Shown here: positions 47,247-56,000 of the stretch, one piece after another | Layout: every line of letters begins with the position of its first letter | How positions within the stretch are numbered: position 1 is the first letter of the stretch | NCBI RefSeq assembly: GCF_028554725.1 | Contig: NC_071668.1 | Location: 54,665,732-54,729,731, forward strand | Direction: 5' to 3' | Origin: Zeugodacus cucurbitae | Taxonomy: Eukaryota; Arthropoda; Insecta; Diptera; Tephritidae | Length of the DNA stretch: 64,000 bases | Made by a program: the position numbers and the translations under genes | The notes under the pieces: model-generated | The model's database searches: none | What the model was told of the DNA's origin: nothing | The model's input: only the letters and a program-made list of their open reading frames with translations

Positions 47247-50200
47247 TTGGCGTAGAAACCGCTTAAGCGATTATAGCCGAATCCACCAGAGCGCGCCACT
47301 CGTTCCTCCTTTTTGCTTTTTGGCACCAACTGGAAACACCAAGTGAAGCCAGGTCACTTTGCACTTGGTCTTTCCACCGGAGTGGAGGTCGTCCTCTTCC
47401 GCGGCTTCCTCCTGCGGGTACTGCATCGAACACTTTCAGAGCTGGAGTGTTTTCATCCATTCGTACAATATGACCTAGCCAGCGTAGCCGCTGTCTTTTT
47501 ATTCGCTGAACTATGTCAATGTCGTCGTATAAATCGTACAGCTCATCGTTCCATCGTCTGCGGTATTCGCCGTTGCCAATGTTTAGAGGACCATAAATCT
47601 TGCGCAAAACCTTTCTCTCAAAAACCCCAAGAGTCGTCTCATCGGATGTTGTCATCGTCCACGCTTCAGCGCCATACATCAGGACGGGAATAATGAGCGA
47701 CTTGTAGAGTTTGATTTTTGTTCGTCGAGAGAGGACTTTACTGTTCAATTGCCTACTCAGTCCAAAGTAGCACCTGTTGGCAAGAGTGATTCTGCGTTGG
47801 ATTTCAAGGCTGACATTGTTGGTGTTGTTAACGCTGGCTCCCAAGTAGACGAAGCTATCTACTTCTTCAAAGGTAAGACTGTCAACAGTGTCGTGGGAGC
47901 CAAGACGCGAGTGTGCTGACTGTTTGTTTGATGACAGGAGATATTTCGTCTTGTCCTCATTCACCACCAGACCCATACGCTTCGCTTCTTTATCTAGTCT
48001 GGAAAAAGCAGAACAAACGGCGCGGTTGTTACTACCGATGATATCAATGTCATCGGCATACGCCAGTAGCTGTACACTCTTGTAGAAGATTGTACCTTCT
48101 CTATTTAGCTCTGCAGCTCGTGGTTTTATAAATACCAATATGAATAATACATTATTACACTAGGTATTCAGTAATTAAAAACTAATGCTCACATTTCATT
48201 TTCCCAATTATTTTCCAGTGAACGTGGTTGATGGCGAATTGCTGCACATAACCAAAGTGAGTCGCCTGCATATGGCCGCATACCTCTGCGTAGCGTCGAA
48301 TGGCGTGCCGCCCTCCATCAGCAAGCGGGTACACCTGCGCGTGCAATGTAAGTAAAATGGCAAAATGGCTCAACTAAGTAAAAATGCATTTTGATTTATA
48401 CAGAAGTTTTCGGAAAAAAACAAAAATCCATTTTGTTGGCGATTTAAATGTTTTTACAAAATTTTAATGGAACAACAACAGCGCTAAACTCATTAAATAT
48501 GCATAAAAATTGCACACACCAATTGAAGGTATTATTTCATTTTTCACACTCAGCGCTCAGCGGCTGGCATTAGTGGCATCTAAAACTTTTCAGCGCTCCA
48601 CGCGCACATTGAGTGGTCAAAACCAGCAAAATATTTTAATTAAATTTGGCTGCCAAAAATTAGAATTGCCAAAATTGCCAGTTACAAACAAACAATGCTG
48701 CATGCACAACAACAACAAATACATACGTGAATAATTTGCCAACAAGCATGCTGACTGCCGCACACTCTCACTCCGACCGCCAACTCCCAACCAATTTTGG
48801 CTAACAAAATTTTCGACAGCTAACAGGTTTTTTCCTTGTTGTTGTTATTTAGCCCGTTTTAGCTGCTATCAATTTTACCACAATTTGTGCAACATGCTTG
48901 GCAGCCGCCACAATTGCACGTTGCACGTTCAACATTTATAACATGCCACACGAGTGGCGCCTGCAATGAGTCGCAAAGTGCCGTTGAATTTTGTACAATT
49001 GTTGTTGTTGCTGCGCATTCTCACGTTTTTGACTGTGGCTGATATTAAAATAGTTATAATTACGGCTTTTATTGTATTGGTTTTACGGTGATTAGCATGC
49101 AACAACACGGTAGCTACTTGTTCCTCCTCCTGCACGTACGTAATGCCGAGTGGCATCGGGCTCGCCCGCTGCGCCCTGTTGGCCAAACATCAATTGTTTA
49201 ATTAAAACTTTTTGTTGCCACCGAAATTTTCACCAACAATCGGTTTGGCTTTAGTTGTTTGCGCGAACTAATAAATGCTGATTGTGGCAGGTTTGGCGCT
49301 CTAAAAGTGTTCGAATTTGTGTGCTTTTTCAATAAACCGACATTGAAACAATTAAATAAAGATTAACAAATTTCATTATGCAATTTTTGGTTAGTAGATA
49401 ATACATCAAAGCGATTAGTGGGAGTTTATCTAGTTTTTATATAGAGACCAAACCAAAGAGTTGCGGTCTAATAAGTACTTGGCCCACAAAAGGAAAACGA
49501 AAGCTTTGGAAAAATGACGTCCAAACTCACCCATCGTTTTTTGGAGATCTGCATAGGCCTCTGTGTTAGCGAAAACTTCTTCATTCGATTAAAATGAGAA
49601 TGACTTTTCATGTTTGGAAAAGGACCTTTTTCTTCGCCAAATCGTCTTATAACTCGTCATGGTAGCATCCTGGAACCGTTTTACCCTTATCTTGATAGTC
49701 GATGTAGATCGCAAACAGATCGGCCGATAGGACAGTCCCTGGCTCATTCAGAGCAGTTTCTCAAGTCTCTGATGTGTGCCGGTCCTTCGAATTTTTCTTA
49801 GACCTCGTAAAAAACTGCCAAGAAGTCATATTACTCAGTTTCATTGGATTCTACTCCAGATTTATCGCATGTAGACCAACTGACTCTGGTAGTGCGCTAT
49901 GTTTTACAACCTGGAACAGTGGAAAGACTCGTTAAGTTCTTGGACATGGAAGGTCATACTGCTGAACAACTCACCCAAAATTCACTAGATTTCCTAAGTG
50001 AATTTGGCATTAATATCAAAGCTTATCATGGACAGCAATACAAGCACGAATCAAGACAAGTACGCAGAATATATTTACTGTCTTGTACAGAAGCATTAAT
50101 TTTTTTCGATTACCTTAAAAACCTCTATAAAATTTTTTTCGGGTTCTACCTATCGATGTGGTCTTCTAACGTAAGCATTGAAAGATTCTACTTCAAAAAT

Positions 50201-52770
50201 TCCGATTTTGGAACGTTATCGCACACTGACCACCTAGTGATGCTACGAAGGTGCTTTTATATGGTTTTATCCCTATTAAGCAAGTTTTGGAAGACATTAT
50301 CAATAACGGGGAACAAAATGCAGAGTGCCGTAATAAAACATCTAGTGCTTTGCTGTAGTCATCTGATCAAGACCTTAATACAGGACACGCCCACGATACG
50401 TCCAAGCAATGCGATCCATATTTTCAGATATTGAAATAAAAGCCAAATATTTGACCGGCTGTGAAGATTATTAGCAAAACACTTCAAGGTGAAGTAAGCG
50501 GAATGCTAAGTACGACCTCTTCAAATAGAAGAGATCGTGGAAAACGCCTGAAGTATGGCCAGTGTTTACGAATATAAGTTGGAGACCAGCCTAGGCGAAC
50601 TAGTGCAGCTCGCTGAGTTCTGGGCACAGATGTGGATACTCTTATTAACAGCAATAAACAAGAGCTTCTGGAACTGCAATTTTATAAATTTTTACTAAAT
50701 AAGTCCTTAGAATCGTGTTTCCAAAACATATGAATTGCTTTGCACATTTACTTATCTCTCTCGAACGTTCTTTTTCGACGTTAAAACGTATTCAATATAG
50801 TTGTGAAACACGATGAGCCAAGAACGTCTTAATCATCTCACCTTAATGAATATAGATTATGATTTGCATAAAGAAATCGATATTGAAAGTGTTATCTCAA
50901 TATTTTGCCCATATTAAATCCAGAAAATTTTATTTGTAACAGTTATGTTTTATTAACCTTAACTTGAGAACCTTTAGCAAACCGAGGGCCTCTTGACGGT
51001 ATTTGCTACAGGCCCCGCGCTGGCTTAATCCGGCACTGACTCCGTTGAAACTCGATAAACATATTTCTAATCGAACAGAGATACATCATCCACGAATTGA
51101 ACCACCGCTTTCACACGTTTCATCCCAAAGAGAGGTTTCTTATTTGTTAGTAGGAGAAATAGAGAGGTATATAATATTGAATTGAAACAGAGAACTATGT
51201 TGAGTTCACCATTACTATAAGCCCAGTCCAATCTCCAAAGCGATTTGTTGATGGCCAGAAATTTGTTTGAGACACCTTATCGCCATTTTGATTTTATTTT
51301 TCAAGTTTTAAATGGAATATTTGAGGTCAAATGAATCAGTATAATGAGGATAAAACATCCATCATTAAATTGCGAAACCAACTTTAAGGAGTTATCATGT
51401 CAGCAGTTAGGGAACTTTTTTTTGGCACCTCGGAAGGTAGCATATAACTCCGCTATTTTCCAATATTTTTGTAAAAAAAAAATATTGAAATGTAGCTGAA
51501 AATATACCTTATTATGTGCAAATAACTTCGAAACAATCGATCGAGTACTTTCTTTTAAAAAAAATTCACGAAAATCGCCTAATATTTCATAGGTTACACT
51601 GGTTTAGCCCCTTAAGATCATATTATTTTAATAGTCCAAAATAACCCTCGATTTGATATGTTATATTAGTGCTCATAATACTTAAAGCACTTCCATAAAT
51701 ATTTCAGCTTTGATTATAAATTTAAATTTAACTTGTAACTGCTCGAATGTTAATGGCTAACAGCAAAGTTGGCCTTATTTAACATTAAAACTACCAAACA
51801 CCACTGCATCTGACGAAATTAGCTCAACTGAAGCTCACCAAACTACTTCGTTGCCAAAATGCACTGAAAATTTCGCGACGCGGAAAATGCTCGGAAAGTG
51901 CAGTGGCAGCTGCTTAAATGCAATGTAACACCTCTTGTCCTGTCCTCAGATACACACATACATAGGTGCACATACAAAATTTACACATGCAAACGAGCAC
52001 ATGAGCCAGTGCTGGTGTCAAAAGTCCAATCCGTTCGCCGCAGCCGTTACCGCAAAAGCGACACCCGCCCTGCGTGGTAAAAGTCAGTAGCTGCTCGCGG
52101 ATGGAGCATGCCATATTAGTGGCGACATTTTTGTGCCGCCTCCGCTGTGACACCAGCTCTGCAGCGCTCTTACAATGCCACATACTCATACCGCCCACCG
52201 CGACATGACGCTTTTGGCCGTTGGAAAGTTAGCAGTGGCTACTCAAACGCGACACGAAAAAGCGAAATAACTTTTGGCATATCTGAGCCGTACGTGATTT
52301 CGTCTGTGTCGCTAGGATTGTGCAGTTGTTGGTGTGTGTAAAGGGACTAATGTGAATATACGAAACCCAGTAGAAATGCATTCATTCATTAATTTCAATT
52401 AAAGGTAATAGGGCTGTATCTGCCAGCTGCTTTTAATATATCTTCTTTAGTTTGCATTATGGCCTTACGGTATCTACATCTGGAAAAACAATACAGTTAA
52501 CCAATATGCTATGAGTTCGGTTAGCAACGAAGAAATATTTTCTTGCTCGTTATTATTATTTATGAAATTTATGTATCTTTATCTAATAAATAAAATAAAT
52601 AAATAAAACCGTTATCTTGCGTTATTTTACAGTTCCGCCAATGCTTTCCATTCCTAATCAGTTAGAGGGTGCATATGTAGGACAAGATGTGATGTTGGAA
52701 TGTCATACGGAGGCGTATCCAGCATCCATAAACTACTGGACCACCGAACGCGGTGATATGATTATATCGG
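41641..52770 (+). CDS. DIP-theta: Dpr-interacting protein (DIP) gene, five exons, partial
   Basis: This is a neuronal cell-surface protein of the Ig superfamily. Family members have a signal peptide, three Ig domains and usually a GPI-type end, bind Dpr proteins through Ig1, and help neurons choose partners. Exons 41641-41744, 44672-44879, 45422-45577, 48219-48347 and 52633-52770 splice with canonical GT/AG in one frame and give about 245 residues. Ig1 has Cys in LLACVV and WYMCQVN, and Trp in VAWVRV. Ig2 has Cys in VTLMCKARG and AYLCVASNG, with WRREDGEE. Ig3 has Cys in VMLECHTEA and NYWTTERGD, and is cut by the next intron. Family signatures include CQVNTDPM and SNGVPPSISKRV. N-x-T sites are NVT twice. 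The paralogue choice rests on recall of FPPMLSIPNQLEGAY and YWTTERGDMIIS. DIP-family membership is near certain and theta is likely. The start and 3' exons are outside or unseen. Confidence 0.85.
41804..42690 (-). mobile_element. DINE-like non-autonomous element, copy 1 (in DIP intron)
   Basis: It starts 60 bp after the Ig1 exon donor. It reads the complement of the copy at 58.6 kb: AAGGAAGGGCTAACTTCGGG and TATACTCTCGCAA at the left, GGACAGACATCCGGATTTCA and the hairpin half TTGCGAGAGTAT at the right. Blocks such as TGGGCGGAGCC, CGAGATATT and GACGGGCGAACGGACAGACA match that copy. The layout (short GTCC/GGAC microrepeat, hairpin at one end, no frame) resembles DINE-1/Helentron-associated elements of Drosophila. 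That relationship is inference. Confidence 0.75.
42875..43200 (-). mobile_element. LINE fragment (RNase H/zinc-knuckle family) in DIP intron
   Basis: The minus strand encodes GLSEIAVNSRADKLTR (RNase H C-terminus, normally GHSxIxGNExADxLAR). Then VGVLTGHCGIGIHALRLEIL and the C-terminal Cys/His segment follow in a second frame. Frameshifted and without the CCTAACC tail. Confidence 0.65.
43201..44671 (+). other. DIP intron, no further feature
   Basis: AT-rich intronic sequence with a T tract at 43499-43510. Antisense frames here have no domain. Confidence 0.5.
44672..44879 (+). CDS. DIP-theta: DIP exon: C-terminal half of Ig1
   Basis: Acceptor CTCTTGCAG at 44663-44671, phase 0 entry. It encodes VAWVRVDTQTILSIHHNVIS through SWYLHIKEVEESDRGWYMCQ and NTDPMRSQKGYLQVV. 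It carries the Ig1 Trp, the D-x-G-x-Y-x-C motif (DRGWYMC) and the strongly family-specific CQVNTDPM. The GFCC' face that contacts Dpr partners in this family lies here. The donor G-GTGAGT at 44880 exits in phase 1. Confidence 0.93.
44910..45334. mobile_element. TATTCG-rich MITE, copy in a 542-bp DIP intron
   Basis: Begins about 31 bp after the donor of the Ig1 exon. It shares CGACTAACCGAATTAACCG, GGGCATTATTCGAATAATA and CGGATATTCGAATAATCGG with the copy at 9811. The right end is TTGAAAAGCCCTA (45322-45334). The matching left end is missing or decayed. It makes up most of the intron. Confidence 0.75.
45422..45577 (+). CDS. DIP-theta: DIP exon: N-terminal half of Ig2
   Basis: Acceptor TTTCTCCATAG ends at 45421. 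Phase 1 entry completes Val, then PPVIIESMTSNDMVVREGLN, VTLMCKARGYPEP and YVMWRREDGEEMLIGGEH. It has the first Ig2 Cys and the Trp of WRRED. The donor ATG-GTAAGT at 45578 exits in phase 1. The frame stays open into the intron for about 190 bases by chance. The preceding intron is only 542 bp and is mostly a TATTCG-rich MITE. Confidence 0.93.
45578..46840 (+). other. DIP intron, unassigned sequence
   Basis: No exon is recognised. Around 46140-46460 and 46520-46720 the DNA is GC-richer than typical intron and may be an unrecognised transposon relic, but I see no definite motif. Confidence 0.35.
46845..47010 (+). mobile_element. LINE family 2 relic, sense orientation
   Basis: The + strand has CTCGACGAACAAAACCCAAC, TACAAGTCTCTCATCATTCC, TTTATGGAGCAGAAGCG and TTTTTCGAGAGAAAGGTTTT. 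These are the nucleotide counterparts of SRRTK, YKSLIIP, YGAEAW and FERKVL in the copy at 47.3 kb. The segment is about 165 bp, heavily decayed, and faces the copy that begins at 47250. Confidence 0.6.
47210..47249. repeat. AT dinucleotide tract at the LINE 3' end
   Basis: An alternating TA tract with one ATGTAT interruption directly abuts the 3' end of the antisense LINE, as a microsatellite-type LINE tail would. Confidence 0.8.
47250..48122 (-). mobile_element. LINE family 2 ORF2 C-terminal part, best copy
   Basis: A continuous minus-strand frame of about 290 codons runs from RAAELNREGTIFYKS through LLAYADDIDIIGSNNRA (the reverse-transcriptase YADD motif), NEDKTKYLLSSNKQSAHSRL, YKSLIIPVLMYGAEAWTMTT, KIYGPLNIGNGEYRRRWNDE, RLRWLGHIVRMDEN and RGRGRPPLRWKDQVQ to a stop near 47263. 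The RT palm N-terminal half, endonuclease and ORF1 are absent, so it is a 5'-truncated insertion (cut at 48122). The 3' end GCGGTTTCTACGCCAAA is followed by a TA tail. The intact frame suggests recent insertion. It lies in the DIP intron, antisense to the gene. Confidence 0.88.
48219..48347 (+). CDS. DIP-theta: DIP exon: C-terminal half of Ig2
   Basis: Acceptor ATTATTTTCCAG ends at 48218, phase 1 entry. It encodes VNVVDGELLHITKVSRLHMA, AYLCVASNGVPPSISKRVHL and RVQ. It contains the second Ig2 Cys and the family hallmark SNGVPPSISKR. The donor AAT-GTAAGT at 48348 exits in phase 1. A 0.87-kb antisense LINE ends 97 bp upstream of the exon. Confidence 0.94.
48348..49840 (+). other. DIP intron, GC-richer single-copy-looking part
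   Basis: No exon is recognised. Sequence between 48480 and 49340 is CAA/GTTG-rich and does not look like a transposon. Intronic regulatory DNA is possible. From about 49480 a decayed stretch leads into the hAT relic. Confidence 0.4.
49841..51038 (+). mobile_element. hAT transposon relic with 3' terminal repeat (in DIP intron)
   Basis: The + strand encodes hAT/ZMYM1-like transposase pieces. VDSTPDLSHVDQLTLVVRYV-type sequence and MEGHTAEQLTQNSLDFLSEF lie at 49844-50040. FFDYLKNLYKIFF lies near 50105, ADATKALFYGFIPIKQVLED (shifted frame) near 50240, and the C-terminal dimerisation segment CERSFSTLKRIQ plus MSQERLNHLTLMNID near 50755-50860. The terminal repeat complement GGCCCCGCGCTGGCTTAATC and CGGCACTG ends at 51038 (hAT ends start CAGTG). 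The 5' end is missing and stops and frameshifts abound, so it is dead. The left boundary is uncertain and may extend to about 49480. Confidence 0.8.
51039..52632 (+). other. DIP intron, non-coding
   Basis: AT-rich to about 51840, then GC-richer with CATA/CACA words to about 52330. No exon or transposon end is recognised. Confidence 0.4.
52633..52770 (+). CDS. DIP-theta: DIP exon: N-terminal half of Ig3
   Basis: Acceptor GTTATTTTACAG ends at 52632, phase 1 entry completing Phe. It encodes PPMLSIPNQLEGAYVGQDVM, LECHTEAYPASINYWTTERG and DMIIS. It has the first Ig3 Cys and the Trp. The donor TCGG-GTAAGT at 52771 exits in phase 1. The following exon, which should bring a YxCVAKN-type motif, is not visible in the remaining 11.2 kb, so the last intron is longer than that. 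Confidence 0.93.
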
Positions 52771-52856
52771 GTAAGTATTTAAATTTTAATAGTCGCCCGA
52801 CTGTGTTTGGTTACAGTAAATTTTCATTCAGCACCACTATTAATAATTGCAATATA

Positions 52857-53140
52857 CAGTTGAACTTCCATAACTCGAACTATGAAAATGGTAATAGCGT
52901 TTAGAAGTCAAATTTCATACAAATTTCCTTAACTCGAAATCTTGAATTGGCAATAGAAGTTAAAAAAATAAAAGTTAAAGTTTGCTACCATAAATCGAAC
53001 TTTTCGACCAGGGCGTAATACAAAATGTAGGATTTTACTATCGAGGCAGAATTTTAAAAGTGTCCCTCTATATATAACAAAAAATATGATAATATAGTTA
53101 TGAATTGCAGAAATAGTAACAAAGGCATGGGATACATTGA
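52857..53140. mobile_element. Pogo-like MITE (CTCGAA family), right end lost
   Basis: TA then CAGTTGAACTTCCATAACTC at 52857, followed by sequence shared with the element at 18519 (AATTTCC, TTTTCGACCAGGGC, AACAAAGGCATG). The match stops near 53140 and no right-end repeat is seen. It lies 87 bp after the Ig3 exon donor. Confidence 0.7.
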
Positions 53141-53489
53141 CATAACCCTGTGTTGGTTGGGCCGTCGACAGGGTCCATATATTTCTTCTGTCGGCAAACA
53201 TTACTTCCAAACTTTCCCAACCCATTTCGATAATAATGTAATGTCAGCATACACAGTATCCGACAAAATTTTGTCTACCCTATGAATGTAAAGACCAAAA
53301 TGAGTATACCTTTTGAGCAGTGAAATTTATCGATTTGTGTGTTTTGTTATTTTGTTTATGGGTATATTGCATAAAAAATTAAATTTAAATATTGTATTTT
53401 ACTATTTGTTGCAAAATACGCGATTATCTGAAAAACAAAAATAAATATTTAACAACGACAAAGGATGGATACACCTACATATATATTAT

Positions 53490-53960
53490 AAGGTTAGCTT
53501 CTAAGTAGACCATTAAGATTTAATGTTGCTTAATACGATTTAAGTCAGGGGCTTGGGCAGGCCATAGTAAGAGCGCTATTGATTGAAATATTCTTTTGCC
53601 ACCCGACTTGAATTTTTGAGGTCATCTCCTGCTGGTATATAAAGTTATCTTCTAAGCTCAATTTTTGCTTTGCGGGCTTTAAAATTATACTCAGAATTAA
53701 TATGTAAAACTCTCACGTCATTTGCCTTCGACCATTACCAATGTTGATTGACCACTGTAGCTAAAGCTTCCCCCAAACCAAAACTAAATTTTATGATCCT
53801 TGGATCATGATCATCATGATGTTGGATCCTTTCATTGGAACATCTCATGCCTCTTTCGTCAAACTTTTTCTGTAAATGAAATCTATCCAAAAGAATAATT
53901 TTGGATTAATAACCAGATATTACTATAAATTTGAGAAAATTTTGGAGATTATTTCTGAAG
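53490..53960 (-). pseudogene. Tc1-type transposase relic
   Basis: The minus strand encodes a decayed Tc1 catalytic region: DPRIIKFSFGLGEA-type sequence (area of VMVWGCFS), then LSLEDNFIYQQEMTSKIQVG (area of F.FQQDNDPKHT, catalytic Asp lost). After a frame shift comes WPAQAPDLNRIK (WPAQSPDLNPIE, with the terminal Glu changed to Lys). The frames shift several times, so it is non-functional. No terminal repeats were identified. Confidence 0.7.
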
Positions 53961-54480
53961 CGGTTTTAAAAAAAGATGTAACGACATTCTTTATCGCTGT
54001 TTTTTTGTCTCTAACGATTTAAAATATTGAAAAACTTGGTCACCAGGTTTGATCATGTAGTAATATCCATAACTTAGCTCTGTGGTAAAATGGCAAATGA
54101 AATTGTCAAGTTTTATAATAAACTGTATATAAGAATTTCCCTAAAACCTTTCTCATGCTGATGGGCTCAAAAAATGTACCATGAGGACAATCTTATTAGT
54201 ATACAAAACCGATTATTCGAAGGAATATTGCGAGAATACTATTTGGAAGAAAATGAATTGTCTTTAAAAGATTTCAAGCCAAAAGTAAAAATCAGTGATA
54301 AAAATCAGTATTTTGGATTTCACTCTTACTCACTTAAAACTAGAAAGTCAAATACATGGTCTGGTCAAAAAATAACGGAAAAAAAATGATTCGCGGGTTT
54401 GAAGAGGTCAAATGTATTTTTTTATGTTGATGTACATGGCCCTGAAGTACGATACAATTTTCAACTGTAGTCATTGCTTA
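53961..54480 (+). other. DIP intron, unassigned
   Basis: A 71-codon frame at 54174-54389 is charged and AT-biased, with no domain that I recognise. It may be part of the neighbouring transposon remnants. Confidence 0.3.
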
Positions 54481-54484
54481 CTTT

Positions 54485-54790
54485 GTCTGTAGCAGCCGCA
54501 GTAAAGATGCCTCAGCCACCATATTCGCCAGATATGACTCCGTGTGACCCTGTCCTATTTTCAAAAATAAAGAGAACCTTAAAGGGCAAACCAAGCATAC
54601 GAGAAATCGTTGAGAGAGCCAAAGGCTATTTCAAAGATTAAGTTTAAGAATGGTTTCGACGACTAAAGAAGTGCTGGCATAAGTGCATAACATTGATTTG
54701 GGAACAGTTTAAAGGCGACAATATTCATATAGACGAATGAATAAATATTTATTTCAAAAAACAAATAGATTGAACTGAACTTATCAGAAT
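54485..54790 (+). pseudogene. Mariner transposase C-terminal relic
   Basis: The + strand encodes KMPQPPYSPDMTPCDPVLFS, KIKRTLKGKPSIREIVE, then EWFRRLKKCWHKCI and FKGDNIHID. That is the C-terminal third of a DD34D mariner transposase: SPD...PCD carries the third catalytic Asp, and WHKCI...F.GD...ID is the usual ending. Stops interrupt it. No terminal repeats are visible. Confidence 0.7.
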
Positions 54791-55736
54791 ATTTAATTCC
54801 TTCTTTGAAAATCCGATATTTAATATGTCTTAATTTAATATATTAGATCTCTTACCAATCTACTTAAAAGAGGTAAACTCTAAGACGCTCCATAGTACAT
54901 AGTTAACAGTGTAATTAGATTTGGATTCTTTTTTTAACTTTGAACACTTAAAGTATTTTAAAAAATTAAATAACATAATATTTAACATTTGAATAAACTA
55001 TTTAAGTTTAACCAAAACACCGCAAAAACTAATTATATTTAGCAGAGTAAGCAATGAGCTACAGCGATGGAAGTTGCAACATGGTTGGGAATAGTTGAGA
55101 TGCAAAGTATGTGGGCGTGTATATATCTTTTTAAATGCTATACTGAAACTTTGAACCTATTTACTGCATATGACTGCAAAAATATCCAGCATCCATGATG
55201 CACACCTATTTATAAGGTGTAAGCGCTTGCATTGCAAGTAAATAAATTAGAGCGTACGCACGCATAAAAACAAGAGCTTGCATAAATAAGCGACAGATGA
55301 ACCTGCACACATACACATACAGTTAAAATTAGCAGTATATTATATATATTTATTATATATGGCAGTCATGCGCAACACTCTTACTTCAAGCCTTCATATA
55401 ATAAATATGTAACGTTCACTATCATCTATTTACTAGCTAAATATATAAATACGTATTTATATATCGTAGATATTATACTACTACGATCCTTGCACACATT
55501 TACAAAATTAAACTGCTTATGCATGAATTTTAATGCAATTTCCCATTTATATTAAAGGCCACTTGTCGCTTAAAGCGTTAACATACAGGAAGTATCATTC
55601 AGCTGTTGCTGTTGCTGTGGTAGTGCCGTTACAGTAATTTTTTATTTTTTTAATGCTTACTACCAAGTACTTATTGTGCTTATTTATATACATATATGAT
55701 TGTTTTGTTGTTGTATGCCTTTGTTGCACTTTCACT

Positions 55737-55856
55737 GTTTCTGTTATAGTTGCTGTTGTTGTTATTCTCTTGTGTTGTTGTTATTGCTTTGGTTGTTTTT
55801 ACTTTTGTTGTTGTTGTTTTGACGATGGTTACTTGTTGTTGTTGTTGTTGTTGTGC
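55737..55856. repeat. GTT/TTG trinucleotide-rich tract
   Basis: Imperfect GTT repeat ending with a perfect TTG run at about 55831-55854. It encodes only low-complexity Cys/Val/Leu runs. Confidence 0.85.
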
Positions 55857-55971
55857 ACAACCAACTGCATCGTTGCACTTTTATTCTCAAATGCATTCAT
55901 GTATGTATATGTGTCATGCGACACATACATGTGTGTGCATTCGCTTTCGTTGTTGCTGTTCATTGTACGCG

Positions 55972-56000
55972 TACATACATACATACATACATACATACAT
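55972..56000. repeat. CATA tetranucleotide repeat
   Basis: About seven tandem TACA/CATA units, seen directly. Confidence 0.9.

Noticed and set aside
54174..54389. 71-codon frame as part of the DIP C-terminus
   Set aside because: It does not contain the expected YxC motif, has no suitable acceptor in phase 1, and lies between transposon relics.
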